Source: Bacillus_BU sp051233475 (GTDB lineage: Bacteria; Bacillota; Bacilli; Bacillales; Cytobacillaceae). From it: a stretch of DNA of 64,000 nt. The stretch covers positions 62,001 through 126,000 of the forward strand of contig NZ_JBKFGH010000004.1 in NCBI RefSeq assembly GCF_051233475.1, in the 5' to 3' direction. Positions within the stretch are counted from its first letter, which is position 1. The number at the start of each line of letters is the position of its first letter. The notes below the pieces were generated by a model. That model saw only the letters and a program-made list of their open reading frames with translations, was not told the origin of the DNA and did no database searches. Position numbers and translations under genes: made by a program. This document shows positions 61,903 to 64,000 of this stretch, piece by piece.

Positions 61903-62671
61903 AGTCTTCAATGAAGGGACACCGGATGAGAAAATTGCTTTGGACCATGTTAGCCTAAAGTTAAAAAAAGGTGATTTTGTCACGGTTATCGGCAGTAATG
62001 GTGCCGGGAAATCAACCTTAATGAATATCATTTCCGGAAAATTGATTACCGATGTTGGTTCAGTCTCAATTGATGGAAAAAATGTAACAACTGTGAAAGA
62101 ACATAGACGGGCTAAATTAATTGGACGGGTCTTCCAAGATCCCATGGCAGGTACGGCTCCCCATATGACGATAGAAGAAAATTTAGCGATCGCCTACTCA
62201 AGGGTAGGTGTCCGAGGTTTGCGGAGCGGATTATCCAAAAAACGACGAGATTTTTTCAAGGAAAAGCTAGAGATGCTTCATTTGGGTCTTGAAAACCGCC
62301 TTCAGGCGAAAGCAGGCTTATTATCTGGTGGGGAGCGTCAAGCTTTGTCACTATTAATGGCTACTTTCACCGAGCCGAAAATTTTACTGCTTGATGAGCA
62401 TACCGCAGCTCTTGACCCATCACGGGCTGAATTGGTCACCCAATTAACAAAGGAAATTGTTAATGAATACCATTTGACGACACTTATGGTTACGCACAAT
62501 ATGCAGCAAGCTCTTGACCTTGGTAACAGGTTAATCATGATGGATAAGGGTCAAATCATTTTTGAAGCAGATGAAGAAAAGAAGAAAGACTTAACCATTG
62601 ATCGATTACTAGAGGAATTCCAACGCATTCGCGGTGAAAAAATGAACAGCGACCGTGCAGTGTTAATTTAA
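61865..62671 (+). CDS. ABC importer ATPase, TrpZ-like
   Basis: 268 residues; GTG 61865, GTG 61868 and TTG 61877 are all possible starts. Walker A GSNGAGKST, signature LSGGERQA, Walker B ILLLDEH, in which Glu-His replaces the usual Glu-Pro as known in this subgroup, switch THNMQQA. Powers the two preceding products. Confidence 0.9.
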   Translation: MVSTLLQLNQIFKVFNEGTPDEKIALDHVSLKLKKGDFVTVIGSNGAGKSTLMNIISGKLITDVGSVSIDGKNVTTVKEHRRAKLIGRVFQDPMAGTAPHMTIEENLAIAYSRVGVRGLRSGLSKKRRDFFKEKLEMLHLGLENRLQAKAGLLSGGERQALSLLMATFTEPKILLLDEHTAALDPSRAELVTQLTKEIVNEYHLTTLMVTHNMQQALDLGNRLIMMDKGQIIFEADEEKKKDLTIDRLLEEFQRIRGEKMNSDRAVLI

Positions 62672-62680
62672 GAATAATCA

Positions 62681-62724
62681 AAAAAGCATGTCCAGGTTAT
62701 AATTGGCGGACATGCTTTTTTTTA
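62681..62724. terminator. Bidirectional terminator after the importer operon
   Basis: AAAAAGCATGTCC (62681-62693), loop of 14, GGACATGCTTTTT (62708-62720), TTTA. Touches the stop of the next minus-strand gene. Confidence 0.92.
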
Positions 62725-63135
62725 TTAGAACAAGCGAGCTTCTCTTGCAGCAGCAATGCTGTTTCTAGCAAACTCGAACGGATCGCCGACATTCTCCCAG
62801 TGCATATACATTAATCTTGGGTTATCAAAGAGCCAGTGATTGTGAAGAGCTGTAACGATAATTCCTCTTCTCCGCAGCGCGGTTAGGAAACGATTAATTT
62901 CTTCTTGCAGGATAACCGTTTCACCAAGGTTAAGAGTTTCACCCCTTCTGCTATCTTCAAAAGATAGGGCAAACGGTAAGGCTAAAGGAGATTGAGTTTC
63001 GCGGCCTAAAATGGTAGCTTCAATGTCGCGAAGGCGCTGAACCACGCAAACAGGATCAGTAGTAACAACAACGCCTCCAATAATATTAGCAAGTCGTCGA
63101 CAGGATGAAGATGAGGATGAGGATGAGGATGACAT
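62725..63135 (-). CDS. DUF1259-type protein with poly-Ser start
   Basis: 136 residues, GGGGGG 7 bases before ATG 63135. After a run of ten Ser encoded by a hexamer repeat comes one DUF1259 domain: RRLANIIGG, MNP-less core, then VTALHNHWLFDNPRLMYMHW in parts (HNH and MHW motifs) and DPFEFARNSI. LpqO-like proteins usually have two such domains; this has one. Function unknown. No signal peptide. Confidence 0.82.
   Translation of the reverse strand: MSSSSSSSSSSCRRLANIIGGVVVTTDPVCVVQRLRDIEATILGRETQSPLALPFALSFEDSRRGETLNLGETVILQEEINRFLTALRRRGIIVTALHNHWLFDNPRLMYMHWENVGDPFEFARNSIAAAREARLF
63105..63134 (-). repeat. Hexamer repeat coding for the Ser run
   Basis: GATGAA GATGAG GATGAG GATGAG GATGAC on the plus strand (five near-identical units), coding Ser-Ser on the minus strand. 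Units of six bases change length without frameshift. Confidence 0.8.
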
Positions 63136-63218
63136 TTATAATCCCCCCTTTCAAGCTGTTTGCAATAACATATGAAAGTAGGGAAGGGCTTGTATAGGTT
63201 GGAATATAGTTCAAATAA

Positions 63219-63256
63219 AAAAGGCTCAGTTTCGATTAGAAACTTAAGCCCTTTGG
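63219..63256 (-). terminator. Terminator of the GntR gene
   Basis: On the minus strand AAAGGGCTTAAGTTTC and GAAACTGAGCCTTTTTT pair with one bulge, loop TAATC, then ATTTG. Overlaps the stop. Confidence 0.75.
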
Positions 63257-63879
63257 TTATCGTTTAATAAATGTAAACAAAAATCTAAATCAAGTTGAAG
63301 ATGCTGTTGCATGAGCTGTTCAGCGGTTTGACCATCTCTTGCCTTGATGGCTTCATAAATATGCTCATGCTCTTCAATTAAGAAGGGACGGTTATAGAAA
63401 ACAACTGTTTTGCGAAACAGGTAAATGATCGATTGCATTCGATCGATCATATCAATCATAACCGGATTGTTACTGGCGTTTACAATGATTTCATGAAACC
63501 TCTCGTTCGCTTTCATAATTTCTTCAAACGTTCCCGTTTTCCCAATTTCCACACATTCTTTTAGATTGTCGAGCTCGTTATCAGGTAAATAGGATGCTGC
63601 ACACTTGGCAGAAAATCCTTCTAACAGGATACGAACCTGAAATAAGTTGCGTAAGTCAGTTTCTGTAGGCTTTACAACGATTTTTTTTACGATAAGTCCC
63701 TCGTTTTCTAACCTTCTAATTGATTCACGAATGGGGGTTCGACTAACCCCTAGCTCTTTTGCAAGTTTTTCCTCAACGATCTTTGTTCCACCCTGAAGTT
63801 CTCCATTTAAAATTCTGTCCCGAATAATTTCGTATGATTGATGGTAAGCGGGTCCTGCTTTCTCAGTATCTCGTTTCAA
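63244..63879 (-). CDS. GntR-family regulator, FCD (FadR) subgroup
   Basis: 211 residues from TTG 63879 (GAGGTG, 6-base gap); ATG 63921 lacks a site. Winged helix with LAKELGVSRTPIRESIRRLENEGL (parts: LAKELGVSRTP, IRRLENEGLI), then an FCD helical domain (about 85-205) with the metal-type His in RFHEIIVNASNN and HLQLDLDFCL. Such proteins sense organic acids. Its target may lie beyond the window; the last 120 bases hold only its promoter. Confidence 0.9.
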   Translation of the reverse strand: MKRDTEKAGPAYHQSYEIIRDRILNGELQGGTKIVEEKLAKELGVSRTPIRESIRRLENEGLIVKKIVVKPTETDLRNLFQVRILLEGFSAKCAASYLPDNELDNLKECVEIGKTGTFEEIMKANERFHEIIVNASNNPVMIDMIDRMQSIIYLFRKTVVFYNRPFLIEEHEHIYEAIKARDGQTAEQLMQQHLQLDLDFCLHLLNDNQRA

Positions 63880-64000
63880 GTTATTCACCTCGTCATTCCC
63901 ACTATTACTAGGTTTAATCATACCAAATTTTATATTAAAAAAATACAGGTTGGCCATTCAAGAAAAAAAGGAAAAGAAAAAACGTATACAAAAAATAAAA

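Overview
The window is chromosomal DNA from an endospore-forming Bacillaceae (Bacillus/Neobacillus-like). The evidence is: an alpha/beta-type SASP gene, yhaL, two YjcZ-type mini-proteins, strong purine-rich Shine-Dalgarno sites, AT-rich Firmicute codon use, and a gene order that follows the B. subtilis yhe-yha-ecs-hem-yhg-yhf segment nearly gene for gene (order recalled from memory). I found no rRNA, tRNA, CRISPR array, transposase or prophage gene.

Layout. 1-1973: end of a cobalt/nickel ECF transporter operon (CbiM, PDGLE/CbiN-like, CbiQ, CbiO). 2017-5781: leftward genes for a CNNM/CBS membrane protein, a frameshifted MerR regulator, an acetyltransferase and a sensor kinase. 5999-9074: Fur-controlled ferrous iron uptake (FeoA, FeoB, Cys-rich partner) followed by an XRE regulator. 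9117-13744: yheG, yheF, sspB, a zinc-ribbon protein, msmX, yheE, yheA, yhaX. 13889-24643: hemZ, yhaR, yhzD, the ABC exporter yhaQP and the nucleic-acid genes yhaO-yhaN-yhaM, then yhaL. 24687-34745: prsA, small sporulation-type proteins, yhaI, hpr/scoC, trpP, serC, hit, ecsABC, yhaA. 35100-47304: a block I do not expect here from B. subtilis (dipeptide ABC operon, double-GNAT protein, two-component system, LysM protein, permease). 47455-55053: heme genes hmoB, hemE, hemH, hemY, then yhgD and yhgE. 55121-59484: yhfH, yhfI, lplJ, lcfB. 59746-63879: a three-gene TrpXYZ-type ABC importer, a DUF1259 protein and a GntR/FCD regulator.

How genes work together. Iron and heme are recurrent themes: Feo uptake, coproporphyrin-dependent heme synthesis (HemE, HemZ, HemH, HemY) and heme breakdown (HmoB). 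Protein secretion and protease control also cluster (PrsA, Hpr, EcsABC). YhaO/YhaN/YhaM form a DNA/RNA processing group. Several regulatory sites are legible: two Fur boxes at feoA, a TRAP-type NAG-repeat track over the trpP start, a FadR box at lcfB, two near-identical sites shared by yhgD and yhgE, and a helical-period direct repeat before the two-component operon.

The most unusual non-gene structure is a family of five dispersed elements of about 130 bp (20216, 44340, 48033, 57301, 57620) with inverted CTGTTGATT/AATCAACAG ends. One is enlarged by a second repeat inside it, and two face each other 185 bp apart. A three-fold repeated module of about 140 bp in the hit-ecsA spacer is also unexplained. 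Most other regions are ordinary housekeeping.
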